DNA of 64,000 bases from Corynebacterium timonense (GCF_900105305.1 NZ_LT629765.1:62001-126000), one strand, 5' to 3'; numbered from the stretch's first letter, positions 1-10,814 are shown. The notes: a model not told the origin generated them from the sequence alone. Translations and numbers: made by a program.

Positions 1-2
1 TC

Positions 3-1058
3 GCCCGCCTCGCCGCCGACCCCGCGCTGGGCACCTTCCACGCGAGGATCTCCTCCGCGGATACCGGCGAGGTCATCTTTGACCAGCTCTCCGCCGACCC
101 CCTGCGCCCAGCGTCGACGACGAAGGTGCTCACCGCCGCCGCCGCGCTGCTGGAGCTGGGCCCCGCCGACACCATCACCACGGACGTCGTCGCGGGTAAA
201 ACCCCCGGCCAGGTCGTGATCAAGGCGGCCGGCGACGTGTGGTTCGATGAGGAAACACTCGATCGGCTCGCCGCCGAGATCGGCAGCGCCGACGCCGTCT
301 ACGTGGACACCTCCGCCTGGCCGGGGGAGACGCTGCTGCCGGGGTGGGACCCCGTCGACATCGACGCCGGGTTCGTCGCCCCGCTCGAGCCGATCATGCT
401 CCACGGCGGGCGCATCGGCGCCACCGAGGGAGACGTCCCGCGCTCGCACACCCCCGCCCTCGACGTCGCGCGCGCGCTCGCCGAGCGCCTCGGCGCCGAC
501 GTCGCCGACTACGGCGCCGCACCCGCGGGGGCACAGGTCCTCGCCAGCGCCGAATCGCCCGACCTGACCGCCCGCCTGAAGGCCATGATGAAAGACTCGG
601 ACAACGTCATGGCCGAGGCCATCGGCCGCGAAGTCGCCGCCCACCGCGGCGCGGCCAGCCCGCAGGCCACCCTCGACGCGCTCGCCGAGCGCGGCTACGA
701 CACCACCGCCGTCACGCTCGCCGACGGCTCCGGCCTGTCCACCTTCAACCTCATCCCGCCGCGGCTGCTCGATGAGCTGCTTGTCGACGCCGCACGGGCC
801 GAACCCCTCCGCCCCCTGCTGTCCACCCTGCCCGTCGCCCACGGCGAAGGAACGCTCGCCGAGCGCTACGCCGACCTGCCCGGGCGCGGCTGGGTGCGCG
901 CCAAGACGGGCACCCTCGACTCCACCTCCGCGCTGGCCGGCACCGTGACCAGCCGCGAAGGCAACGTGTACACCTTCGCCTTCATCTCCAACGGCAGCGA
1001 CATCCTCGCCGCGCGCCGCGCCCTCGACGAGCTGGCCTCCGTGCTGCGGGAGTTCTAA
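3..1058 (+). CDS. dacB: D-alanyl-D-alanine carboxypeptidase/endopeptidase (PBP4 type), 5' partial
   Basis: The reading frame is open from the window edge, so the N-terminus and signal peptide lie upstream. All three penicillin-binding motifs of the S13/PBP4 family are visible in order: SxxK as S-T-T-K (codons 114-125), SDN in 'KDSDN' (near 600) and KTG in 'AKTGTLDS' (near 900). The family hydrolyses D-Ala-D-Ala stem peptides and cross-links in the periplasm-like wall zone. A downstream GTG at 126 is inside the gene, after the catalytic Ser and Lys, and cannot be the real start. The stop codon abuts the tilS ATG, so the two are probably co-transcribed. In mycobacteria and corynebacteria this gene also precedes tilS. 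Confidence 0.93.
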   Translation, partial: ARLAADPALGTFHARISSADTGEVIFDQLSADPLRPASTTKVLTAAAALLELGPADTITTDVVAGKTPGQVVIKAAGDVWFDEETLDRLAAEIGSADAVYVDTSAWPGETLLPGWDPVDIDAGFVAPLEPIMLHGGRIGATEGDVPRSHTPALDVARALAERLGADVADYGAAPAGAQVLASAESPDLTARLKAMMKDSDNVMAEAIGREVAAHRGAASPQATLDALAERGYDTTAVTLADGSGLSTFNLIPPRLLDELLVDAARAEPLRPLLSTLPVAHGEGTLAERYADLPGRGWVRAKTGTLDSTSALAGTVTSREGNVYTFAFISNGSDILAARRALDELASVLREF

Positions 1059-1943
1059 ATGCGCCCGTTCTGGCCGCGCCGCTCGCCGCACTTCGCGGCG
1101 TGCCGGCACGCCGTGCGCCCCTTCGACGGGCCCGCCGTCATCGGCCTGTCCGGCGGGCCGGACTCCCTGGCGCTCGCCGCGGCCGCCGCCGCGGAGGCGA
1201 AAGACGCCGTGGCGGTCGTCGTCGACCACGGCCTGCAGCCCGGCTCCGCCGATATCGCCCAGCGCGCCGCCGAGCAGGCCCGCGCCTGGGGGCTCGAGGC
1301 GCAGGTCGTGCGCGTCGACGTCGCGCCGGGCAACCTCGAGGCGCAGGCCCGGCGGGCCCGCTACGCCGCGCTGCGCGCCGCCGGCCGGGAGGTGTGGGTC
1401 GCCCACACCGCCGAGGACCAGGCCGAAACGCTCCTGCTCGGGGCCCTACGCGGCAACCCCTCCGGCATGGCGCCGCGCGAGGGTGGCGTCGCGCGGCCCT
1501 TCCTTACGCTGCGCCGCGCCGACACGCTCGGCGCATGCGCGGAGCTCGGGGTCGAGCCCTGGCACGACCCCATGAACGCCGACGCCTCCTTTCGCCGGGT
1601 GCGCGTGCGGCGCGAGGTGATCCCGCAGCTGTGCGAACTGATCGGCGGCGATGCGGTGCCCGCGCTGGCGACAACAGCCGCGCGGATTGCGCAGGGGCGG
1701 GAGCTTGTGGCGTCGATAAGCGAGGGTGCCCCAACCGACGACTGCGCCGAGCTCGCGCGCGACCCGGCGCCGGTGCGGCGGCGCCGCCTCGTCGCGTGGC
1801 TGGCCGGGCACGGCGTGGCTCCGGGCGGGGCGCAGCTCGAAGACATTGACGCGCTCGTCGTGCGGTGGAAGGGTCAAGGGCCGGTCACCCTGGCCGGCGG
1901 GCGCAGCGTGCGCAGGGTCGCGGGCAGGCTCGTGGTCACCTGA
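1059..1943 (+). CDS. tilS: tRNA(Ile)-lysidine synthase
   Basis: The 294-residue protein carries the PP-loop ATP-pyrophosphatase signature S-G-G-P-D-S near residue 31 and the 'HTAEDQAETLLL' segment typical of TilS. The enzyme ligates lysine to C34 of the CAU-anticodon tRNA-Ile, so that it reads AUA instead of AUG; it is essential and cytoplasmic. The C-terminal part is short, as in other actinobacterial TilS. The ATG follows the dacB stop with no gap, which indicates translational coupling. The order tilS then hpt is conserved in actinobacteria and supports the call. Confidence 0.94.
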   Translation: MRPFWPRRSPHFAACRHAVRPFDGPAVIGLSGGPDSLALAAAAAAEAKDAVAVVVDHGLQPGSADIAQRAAEQARAWGLEAQVVRVDVAPGNLEAQARRARYAALRAAGREVWVAHTAEDQAETLLLGALRGNPSGMAPREGGVARPFLTLRRADTLGACAELGVEPWHDPMNADASFRRVRVRREVIPQLCELIGGDAVPALATTAARIAQGRELVASISEGAPTDDCAELARDPAPVRRRRLVAWLAGHGVAPGGAQLEDIDALVVRWKGQGPVTLAGGRSVRRVAGRLVVT

Positions 1944-1971
1944 ACCCAACCTGCAAAACCGCTGGTGGTTG

Positions 1972-1987
1972 TTCCCCGCGCGGGGAA
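1972..1987. promoter_or_regulatory. Perfect 16-bp palindrome upstream of hpt
   Basis: The 16-mer TTCCCCGCGCGGGGAA is a perfect palindrome lying 55 bp before the hpt ATG, in the only gap of the tilS-hpt region. It could be an operator or a short GC hairpin. No T-run follows, so it is not a classical terminator. The role is inferred only from position and symmetry. Confidence 0.35.
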
Positions 1988-2042
1988 GGTGGCAAGATGA
2001 GGGAGTTACGCGATGCGCTAGGGCTTGCGAGAAAGGGCACCG

Positions 2043-2687
2043 ATGACAGGACACGAGCTGCACGATACGAAGAACTTCGACGTCCCCGCCAACCCGTACG
2101 GCGAGGACGTGGAGGCGATCCTCATCAGCGAGGAGGAGCTGCAGACACGGATCCAGCAGTTGGCGGACATGGTCTCTGAGAAGTACCGCGGCGCTGAGCA
2201 GGAACTCATCCTCGTCTGCGTGCTCAAGGGCGCTGTGTTCTTCCTGACGGATTTCGCGCGCCGCCTCGACATCCCGTGCCAGCTGGAGTTCATGGCGGTG
2301 TCCTCGTACGGCAACTCCACCACCAGCTCGGGCATCGTGCGCATCCTCAAGGACCTCGACCGGGATATCCAGGGCCGCGACGTGCTCATCGTGGAGGACA
2401 TCATCGACTCTGGGTTGACGCTGTCCTGGTTGATGAAGAACCTGCGCGGGCGCCAACCCCGCTCTCTTAATGTGATCACCCTGCTGCGCAAGCCCGAGGT
2501 GCAGACAGCGCAGATTGATCTGCTGGACATCGGCTTTAACATCCCGAACGAGTTCGTCGTTGGCTACGGCCTGGACTACGCGGAGCGCTACCGCGACCTG
2601 CCGTACGTGGGCACGCTCCACCCGCGCGTCTACGGCGGGGTGGTCGAAGACGCCGTCGAGGCGGACGTGCGGGCCAGCGAGATCTAG
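2043..2687 (+). CDS. hpt: Hypoxanthine phosphoribosyltransferase
   Basis: The 214-residue protein shows the type-I phosphoribosyltransferase PRPP-binding loop '[14 protein letters not shown]' around residues 115-130, with the two acidic residues expected in HPRT. It converts hypoxanthine or guanine plus PRPP to IMP or GMP in purine salvage. The ATG at 2043 has an upstream GAGAAAGGG, a good ribosome-binding site; an upstream TTG at 2025 would lengthen the N-terminus by six residues without support. The pairing tilS-hpt-ftsH is the usual one in actinobacteria and Firmicutes. Confidence 0.94.
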   Translation: MTGHELHDTKNFDVPANPYGEDVEAILISEEELQTRIQQLADMVSEKYRGAEQELILVCVLKGAVFFLTDFARRLDIPCQLEFMAVSSYGNSTTSSGIVRILKDLDRDIQGRDVLIVEDIIDSGLTLSWLMKNLRGRQPRSLNVITLLRKPEVQTAQIDLLDIGFNIPNEFVVGYGLDYAERYRDLPYVGTLHPRVYGGVVEDAVEADVRASEI

Positions 2688-2714
2688 ACCTTTCCCACAA
2701 CAACATAGGACTAC

Positions 2715-5158
<2,444 letters not shown>

Positions 5159-5162
<4 letters not shown>

Positions 5163-5734
5163 CGAGCTCTGGTGTTGACCGCGCCCGCGCCGAGGCGGCG
5201 GTGCGCGAGCTGCTGCTGGCGGTGGGGGAGGACCCCGACAGGCCCGGGTTGGAGGAGACGCCGGCGCGCGTCGCGCGCGCCTACGAGGAGGTCTTCGCCG
5301 GGCTGCACACGGACCCGACCGAGGTTCTGAACAAGAGCTTCGCCGAGGACCACAACGAGCTCGTGCTCGTGCGCGACATTCCCATCTACTCGATGTGCGA
5401 GCACCACCTGGTGCCCTTCTACGGCAAGGCGCACATCGGCTACATCCCAGGGGCGGAGGGCAAGGTCACCGGCCTGTCCAAGCTGGCGCGGCTGGCGGAC
5501 CTCTACGCCAAGCGCCCCCAGGTGCAGGAGCGTTTGACGAGCCAGATCGCTGACGCGCTCGTCGATAAGCTTGGTGCTCAGGCCGTCATCGTCGTCATCG
5601 AGTGCGAGCACCTGTGCATGGCCATGCGCGGGATCCGCAAGCCCGGCTCCACGACGACGACGTCGGCGGTGCGCGGCGGGTTTAAGACGAACGCGGCCTC
5701 CCGCGCCGAGGTGCTCAGCCTCATTAGGAGCTAG
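5159..5734 (+). CDS. folE: GTP cyclohydrolase I
   Basis: The 191-residue protein has the family hallmarks: '[11 protein letters not shown]' (Cys and His zinc ligands) and '[12 protein letters not shown]' (third ligand and catalytic region). It converts GTP to 7,8-dihydroneopterin triphosphate, the first step of folate synthesis. The ATG overlaps the ftsH stop by four bases, and folP follows after two bases. This is therefore the head of the folate section of one operon: folE-folP-folB-folK. Confidence 0.97.
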
Positions 5735-5736
5735 CC

Positions 5737-6585
5737 GTGACCACCGTGCAGGACCTGACCGTTCCCGGGCGCACGAGCGTCATGGGCATCCTCAACGTCA
5801 CCGAGGACTCCTTTTCCGACGGCGGGCGCTGGCTGCGTACCGACGACGCCCTCGCACACGCCCGCGAGCTCGTGCGCGCGGGCGCCGACATCATCGACGT
5901 CGGCGGGGAGTCGACCCGCCCCGGTGCGACCCGCGTGCCCGCCGAGGTAGAGGCCGCCCGCGTGCGCCCCGTCATCGAGGCGCTGCACGCCGAGGGCATC
6001 CGCACCTCGGTGGACACGATGCGCGCTGCGACCGCGGCCGCGGCCGTCGAGGCCGGCGTGGACCTCATCAACGACGTGTCCGGCGGGCTCGCGGACCCCG
6101 ACATGTACCGCGTGATGGCGCAGGCGGGCGTGCCGGTGTGCCTCATGCACTGGCGCGCTGACTCCTACGGCGACGCCGCCGGCGCCGCCGACCACGGCGG
6201 CGACGTGGTCAGCGACGTACACGCGGTGCTGCGCGAACTCGCCGACAACGCCATCGCGGCGGGAGTCGACCCGGAGCGGATCACCGTCGACCCGGGCCTG
6301 GGCTTTGCCAAGACGGCCGCGGACAACTGGGCGCTGCTCGCCGCGCTCGAAACCTTCGTGGCCGGGCCGTTCCCGGTGCTGGTGGGGGCGTCGCGCAAGC
6401 GCTTCCTCACGAGCATCCGCAAGCAGCGCGGCCTGGAGCATACGCCCGTCGACGCGGATCCGGCCACAGCGGCGGTCTCCGCGCTGTCCGCGCGGGCCGG
6501 GGCGTGGTGCGTGCGCGTGCACGAGGTGGCCGTCACCCGCGACGCCGTCGACGTCGTCGCCGCCTGGCGGGAAGGGGGAGCGTAA
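5737..6585 (+). CDS. folP: Dihydropteroate synthase
   Basis: The 282-residue TIM-barrel enzyme shows the DHPS signatures 'MGILNVTEDSFSDGG' near the N-terminus and 'DIIDVGGESTRPGA' for pterin binding. It condenses p-aminobenzoate with the pterin pyrophosphate and is the sulfonamide target. The start is GTG, two bases after the folE stop, and folB follows with no gap. The sequence looks like the catalytic FolP1 type of mycobacteria, because the active-site loops are intact and it sits among the other folate genes. Confidence 0.96.
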   Translation: MTTVQDLTVPGRTSVMGILNVTEDSFSDGGRWLRTDDALAHARELVRAGADIIDVGGESTRPGATRVPAEVEAARVRPVIEALHAEGIRTSVDTMRAATAAAAVEAGVDLINDVSGGLADPDMYRVMAQAGVPVCLMHWRADSYGDAAGAADHGGDVVSDVHAVLRELADNAIAAGVDPERITVDPGLGFAKTAADNWALLAALETFVAGPFPVLVGASRKRFLTSIRKQRGLEHTPVDADPATAAVSALSARAGAWCVRVHEVAVTRDAVDVVAAWREGGA

Positions 6586-6963
6586 GTGGCGGACCGGATC
6601 GAACTGAAGGGGCTGCGCGTCTACGCCCACCACGGCGTGCTCGCGCACGAGACGGAGCACGGCCAGGCCTTCAGCGTGGACATCACCTGTTGGCTGGATT
6701 TCACCGGCGCCGCGGCGACAGACGACCTCGACGCGACGATCAACTACGCGGAGCTGGCGCAGCTCGCATACGACATTGCGGGCGGGACGCCCCGCAAGCT
6801 CATCGAGACGGTCGCGGCGCAGATCGCGGACATCGCCATCGCGCGCTACCCGGCGCTGCACGCGGTGGAGGTCACCCTGCACAAGCCGCACGCCCCGATC
6901 CCGCTGGTCATCGACGACGTCGCCGTCGTCGCCCGCCGCAGCGCCCCGAAGGCGCGCCGATGA
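6586..6963 (+). CDS. folB: Dihydroneopterin aldolase
   Basis: The 125-residue protein has the FolB pattern 'LKGLRVYAHHGVLAHETEHGQAF' at the N-terminus, including the conserved tyrosine and the Glu that recognises the pterin ring. Near the C-terminus it has 'VTLHKPHAPI', with the catalytic Lys. It cleaves 7,8-dihydroneopterin to 6-hydroxymethyl-dihydropterin and glycolaldehyde. The GTG start abuts the folP stop. The stop overlaps the folK ATG by four bases. Confidence 0.95.
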   Translation: MADRIELKGLRVYAHHGVLAHETEHGQAFSVDITCWLDFTGAAATDDLDATINYAELAQLAYDIAGGTPRKLIETVAAQIADIAIARYPALHAVEVTLHKPHAPIPLVIDDVAVVARRSAPKARR

Positions 6964-7418
6964 GGGCGGTGCTGTCCATCGGCTCCAACATGGAGGACTC
7001 GCGCGCCCACCTCGCCGCCGCCGTCGAGGAGTTCGCCCCCGACCTCGTCGCCGCGAGCTCCGTCTACGCCACCGCGCCCTGGGGCGGGGTCGAGCAGCCC
7101 GACTTCCTCAACCAAACGCTGCTTATCGACGCCCCCGAAACGCCCCACCAGCTCCTTCGCCGCTGCCAGGACCTCGAGCGCGCCGCCCGCCGCGTGCGCG
7201 ACGTGCGCTGGGGACCGCGCACCCTCGACGTCGACATCGTCGACATCGAGGGCTACACCTCCTCCGACCCGGACTTGACGGTGCCGCACCCGCGCGCCGC
7301 CGAGCGCGCCTTCGTGCTCGCGCCCTGGCTGGAGGTGGATCCGGGCGCCCGGCTCGGCGGCGAGGCGGTGTCCGACCTGCTGGCTAGGCTGGGCGAGCAG
7401 GAGGTGAGAAAGCTATGA
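6960..7418 (+). CDS. folK: 2-amino-4-hydroxy-6-hydroxymethyldihydropteridine pyrophosphokinase
   Basis: The 152-residue protein starts with 'RAVLSIGSNMEDSRAHL' and contains 'WGPRTLDVDIV', the HPPK signature with the paired Asp residues that hold the two magnesium ions. It transfers pyrophosphate from ATP to 6-hydroxymethyl-dihydropterin, making the FolP substrate. The true start is the ATG at 6960, overlapping the folB stop; the frame is open further upstream through folB, but that is a shadow. The stop overlaps the next gene (ATGA), continuing the tight operon. Confidence 0.95.
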   Translation: MRAVLSIGSNMEDSRAHLAAAVEEFAPDLVAASSVYATAPWGGVEQPDFLNQTLLIDAPETPHQLLRRCQDLERAARRVRDVRWGPRTLDVDIVDIEGYTSSDPDLTVPHPRAAERAFVLAPWLEVDPGARLGGEAVSDLLARLGEQEVRKL

Positions 7419-7882
7419 CGCGGACCCCCATCGCCGGGCTCGTCGCCGTGGCGGGCTTCTGCGCAGCCGCGGCCTTCATCCTGGTGCGCCGCTTCTACGG
7501 CGCGCTGTCGGGCGTGGAGTTGCTGTGGTCCATGCCGCTGTGGATCGTGGCCGCGGTGTGCTTGTTCGCCGCGGCCATGGTGAAAAAGCGTCGCGAGGAG
7601 GGCAAGGTGGGCTTGGACCGTTCGCAGCTCAACCCGATGATGGCGGCGAACTTCATGTTGCTGGGGAAGGCGTCGGCCTGGGCCGGGGCGATTTGCGGCG
7701 GGGTGTTCGCGGGCCTGGCCGTCTACGTCCTGCCGCGGGCGGGCAGCCTCGCTGCTGCGGAGACGGACCTGCCGGGCGTGCTCTCCGGGGCGCTCGGCGG
7801 GCTGGCGCTCGCCGTGGCGGGGGTCGTGCTGGAGCGCGCCTGCGAGGTGTCGCCGCCCGGTGACGGCGAGGCCGTTCAGTAA
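7415..7882 (+). CDS. DUF3180 family membrane protein
   Basis: The 155-residue protein has about four hydrophobic segments: residues 8-25, a second near 36-54, then about 85-107 and 120-140. Short polar loops separate them, including 'KKRREEGKVGLDRSQLNPMMAAN'. This matches the actinobacterial DUF3180 family that sits directly after folK in mycobacteria (the Rv3605c position). Function is unknown. It is translationally coupled to folK by an ATGA overlap. Confidence 0.82.
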   Translation: MTRTPIAGLVAVAGFCAAAAFILVRRFYGALSGVELLWSMPLWIVAAVCLFAAAMVKKRREEGKVGLDRSQLNPMMAANFMLLGKASAWAGAICGGVFAGLAVYVLPRAGSLAAAETDLPGVLSGALGGLALAVAGVVLERACEVSPPGDGEAVQ

Positions 7883-7892
7883 GGTGTGGGAC

Positions 7893-8843
7893 ATGAGTGG
7901 CGAGAACTCTTTGCGTGACAGCGGGAACTTGTGGGTCGTCGTCCCCTTCGTGCTGGCGGTGGTGGGCACCGTCATCATGCTGTTCACCAACTCGGCGAAC
8001 GTGCTCAAGGTCTCGCTCATTCTCGCGCTGTGGGCCGCCGCCGCTGGGATCATCGTCATCGCCAAGGCCCGCCGTGACCGCGACGAGGCGCGCCTAGCCC
8101 TGGAGGAGAGCGACAAGCGCCACGAGGCCGAGCTCGACGCCGTGCGCGCCCGCGGCGAGGCCGACCGCGCCGCGCTCGCGCTGGCGCGCAGCGACGACGA
8201 CATCCCCGTCGGCGTCGACGTCGAGGTGCTGCACGAGATCCAGCAGGAGCTCAAAGCGCTGCGCGCCCAGTTGGAGCAGATGGCGGGCCGCGAGTTTGAG
8301 TACGAACCGGCCGCCCTGCGCGCCGAGGCGCGCCGCATCGCGGAGCTGGACGCGATGCCGTCTCGCGCCCCGAAGCCTGAGGCCGAGGCGGAGCCCGCCA
8401 CCGTGGAGCCCGCCACCGTGGAGCCTGAGTCAGAGGCCGGCAAGCCGACGGCCCCCTCGGAGGAGGACACGGCGACACTGCGCGCGGTGCCCGACGCCCC
8501 GAAAACCTCCGGCACCAGCACCAGCACCGCCAGCACCACGAGTGCCACCGGCCGCCCGGCCGGAGCCCCGAGCTCCGAGGCGATTTCCGGGCGGCTGGGC
8601 ACCCAGCCCAGCTCCCGCGCGGCGCAGCGCAACCCGCTGTCCCAGCTCATCAGCGAGCGGCAGGCGGGCTCGTCTCTGTGGGATTCGTGGGAGTCGCCCC
8701 GCGAGGACAAGCCCGCCGAGGAACCCGCCCCGCCCGCGCCCGCACAGGAACGTCGCGGCGGACGGCGCCGGCGCGACGAGCGCGGCAGCGGCGCCGTTTC
8801 CGTCGCTGAGCTGCTGGCGCGACGCGGCAAGGACGCCGAGTAG
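7893..8843 (+). CDS. DUF6779-type membrane protein with long variable tail
   Basis: The 316-residue protein begins with a conserved region, 'RDSGNLWVVVPFVLAVVGTVIMLF', that forms two TM helices (about residues 12-32 and 38-57). A charged helical stretch (about 60-150, likely coiled coil) follows, then a low-complexity Pro/Ala/Glu/Ser/Thr region. The C-terminus is basic. The position after DUF3180 corresponds to mycobacterial Rv3604c. The ATG at 7893 is chosen because TAAGGT lies 7 bases upstream, a leaderless signal; a GTG at 7860 would overlap the previous gene. Role unknown. Confidence 0.72.
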   Translation: MSGENSLRDSGNLWVVVPFVLAVVGTVIMLFTNSANVLKVSLILALWAAAAGIIVIAKARRDRDEARLALEESDKRHEAELDAVRARGEADRAALALARSDDDIPVGVDVEVLHEIQQELKALRAQLEQMAGREFEYEPAALRAEARRIAELDAMPSRAPKPEAEAEPATVEPATVEPESEAGKPTAPSEEDTATLRAVPDAPKTSGTSTSTASTTSATGRPAGAPSSEAISGRLGTQPSSRAAQRNPLSQLISERQAGSSLWDSWESPREDKPAEEPAPPAPAQERRGGRRRRDERGSGAVSVAELLARRGKDAE

Positions 8844-9488
8844 ATGGGGCCGCGTCTTCGCGGCGGCGTCCTCCACGGGCCGGGGCGGCAGTCCGGCCTC
8901 GCCGAGGCGCTGCAGCGCACCGGGCACGCCATGACGAGCGTCACTGCGTTTCACGCGGGCGCGCCCTTCGACTTGGTCATCCTCGACGCGCAGGACCCCG
9001 AGTGGGTGCGCGCGCAGGCGGAGGAGCTTGCGCCGCGCGCCCGGCAGCGGCAGATGTTCCTGCACACCTGCCTCATCGAGGGCGTTCAGGCCTTCGATCC
9101 CGTGGAGCTGCGCGGGGCGGTGACGATGGCGGCCCACGAGATCCAGCCCGGCTATTGGGTTACCTCCGCCGCCGACGACGTCGGCGAGGCCGTCGTGTCG
9201 TTGCTCGTGGCGCAGGCGGGCGGGGTGAACGTGCCGATTACCGACGCGCAGCGCCCGAGGCTTGCGGCGGCGGCTCGGCTGGGGCGGCTTGGGGACGTCG
9301 CAAAGCGAGATGCCCTCGAGCTCATACGCGAAGAGTTGCCCGGCATCGCGGCGACGGTGGAGGAGCCGGAGGCCATCGCGCCCGCGCGCCAGGAGCAGTT
9401 GCGCGCCGCGCTCGGTGGGCACCCGGCCGGGGACCTGTACGAGCAGCTGGAGCGACGAGTTACGGAGAGGAACAGCACCGATGTTTGA
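8844..9488 (+). CDS. Rossmann-like/DUF2520-like protein (Rv3603c position), divergent
   Basis: The 214-residue protein sits between the DUF6779 gene and the panC-like gene, exactly where mycobacteria have Rv3603c, a Rossmann/DUF2520 protein. The pieces 'DLVILDAQDP', 'QMFLHTCLIEGV' and 'VSLLVAQAGG' follow the order of that family, but the N-terminal GxGxxG nucleotide loop is not recognisable. It may have lost cofactor binding. Its start abuts the previous stop, and its end overlaps the panC-like ATG by eight bases, so all are likely co-translated. Family assignment rests on synteny plus weak motif resemblance. Confidence 0.55.
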   Translation: MGPRLRGGVLHGPGRQSGLAEALQRTGHAMTSVTAFHAGAPFDLVILDAQDPEWVRAQAEELAPRARQRQMFLHTCLIEGVQAFDPVELRGAVTMAAHEIQPGYWVTSAADDVGEAVVSLLVAQAGGVNVPITDAQRPRLAAAARLGRLGDVAKRDALELIREELPGIAATVEEPEAIAPARQEQLRAALGGHPAGDLYEQLERRVTERNSTDV

Positions 9489-10269
9489 GCCCGGGACAGC
9501 CGTCGAGGTCACCGATCCCGCGAGCCTGGCCACGTACGGGCGTGCGTTTCGCAAGGTGGGCAAGTCCGTCGTGCTCGTCCCGCTCGGGGCGGGCCTGCAC
9601 GCGGGGCACATCCAGCTCATCCGCGCGGCGCGCTCTCTGCTCGGCTCGGTCGTCATGGTCACCTACACCGGTGAGGACAGCCCGGAGGTCTTCGCGCGCG
9701 AGCAGGTCGACGTGGTCTACCGTGGCCGCCTCGACGCCGACGCATGCGTATCGACGCCCCTCCACCACCTTGAAGACCCCACCGCCATCGCCCGCGGCGT
9801 GGCGCGCATCCTGGCGGCCGCCCACGCCTGCCACGCCACCGACGTGGTGCTCGGCGAAAAGGACTTCGAGTTGCTCGTCGCCGTCCAGCGGGCCGTGAGC
9901 GCGCTGCGCATGGAGGTCCGGCTGCACAGCGTGCCCACCGTGCGTACCGCGGACGGCGTGGCGATGTCGCTGCGCAACGCCGACGTGCCGGAACAGTATC
10001 GCGAGCCCGCCCTGGCGCTGCCCGCCGCCCTGACCGCCGGGGCGCACGTCGCTGAGCGTGGTGCCACGGCCGTTCTGGAGGCGGCGCGTTCCGTCCTCGA
10101 CGCGGCCGGCGTCGAGCCCGCCTACCTGGAACTGCGCAGCCTGTCCTTCGGCCCTGCGCCCGAGGAGGGCGACGCACGCCTCCTCGGTGCGGTCGACCTC
10201 GGCGGCGTCCACCTCACCGACAACGTCGGCGTGCCCGTGGGCATCGGGTTCACGAACCTGCCGGTGTAG
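9481..10269 (+). CDS. panC: Pantoate-beta-alanine ligase homologue, active site degenerate
   Basis: The 262-residue protein aligns by eye with M. tuberculosis PanC along most of its length: 'LHAGHIQLIRAA' for the HIGH-like site, 'LGEKDFELL', 'VPTVRTADGVAMSLRN', 'ALALPAALTAG' and 'YLELRS'. The nucleotide-binding His pair and the K-D of GEKD are kept. However, the FVNPxQF segment carrying one pantoate-binding Gln is replaced by 'VTYTGEDSPEVF', and the second pantoate Gln (GEKDxQQ) is Leu. About 25 residues of the middle region are also missing. It may be a catalytically altered or inactive paralogue. The ATG at 9481 overlaps the previous gene; the frame open upstream is a shadow. Confidence 0.7.
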   Translation: MFEPGTAVEVTDPASLATYGRAFRKVGKSVVLVPLGAGLHAGHIQLIRAARSLLGSVVMVTYTGEDSPEVFAREQVDVVYRGRLDADACVSTPLHHLEDPTAIARGVARILAAAHACHATDVVLGEKDFELLVAVQRAVSALRMEVRLHSVPTVRTADGVAMSLRNADVPEQYREPALALPAALTAGAHVAERGATAVLEAARSVLDAAGVEPAYLELRSLSFGPAPEEGDARLLGAVDLGGVHLTDNVGVPVGIGFTNLPV

Positions 10270-10310
10270 GCGCTGCGCGTGCCTGGGGGGCTCGGTGGCA
10301 ATGGTGTGTG

Positions 10311-10814
10311 GTGGGGTCGACTGAGGCTGGGGTCTCCTGGTCGACCTCAGCGAGATCCAGGCGGTAAAACCCCAGGTCGCGTTGAGGCGGAATGTGTTGA
10401 GGTCGACTAGCTGGGGTGTTGTGGTCGACCTCAGCGAGATCCAGGCGGTAAAACCCCAGGTCGCGTTGTGGTGAAATGTGTTGAGGTCGACTAGCTGGGG
10501 TGTTGTGGTCGACCTCAGCGAAATTCAGGCAGTGAAAGCCCAGGTCGCGTCACGCTGAAATATGTTGAGGTCGACTAGCTGGGGTGTTGTGGTCGACCTC
10601 AGCGAGATCCAGGCGGTAAAACCCCAGTTCGCGTTGGGGCGAAATGTGTTGAGGTCGACTAGCCGGGGCGCCTTGGTCGACCTCAGCGAGATCCAGGCGG
10701 TAAAACCCCAGGTCGCGTTGAGGCGGAATGTGTTGAGGTCGACTAGCCGGGGCGCCCTGGTCGACCTCAGCGAAATCTAGGCTGTAAAACCCCAGTTCGC
10801 GCCACGCTGAAATG
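10311..10814. repeat. Six tandem 84-bp units with internal dyads
   Basis: Units start at 10311, 10395, 10479, 10563, 10647 and 10731, with an exact 84-bp period and a few substitutions per unit. Each unit contains TGAGGTCGAC, a 16-base spacer and GTCGACCTCA, so a 10-bp perfect inverted repeat (in the second unit 10398-10407 and 10424-10433); only the first unit has imperfect arms. Two GTCGAC sites per unit give twelve in about 500 bp. The spacer holds CTGGGGT, which is complementary to ACCCCAG further along the same unit, allowing a second overlapping pairing. Units 3 and 6 share the ending CACGCTGAAAT; units 5 and 6 share a CCGGGGCGCC spacer. There are no unique spacers, so it is not CRISPR. 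Confidence 0.95.

Noticed and set aside
10562..10780. A 72-codon frame inside the 84-bp repeats
   Set aside because: The period is divisible by three, so any open frame repeats itself. It is interrupted by stops in other units, has no ribosome-binding site, and variation does not favour synonymous sites.
10311..10814. CRISPR array
   Set aside because: Units are contiguous 84-bp copies with no variable spacers, and no cas genes are in the window.
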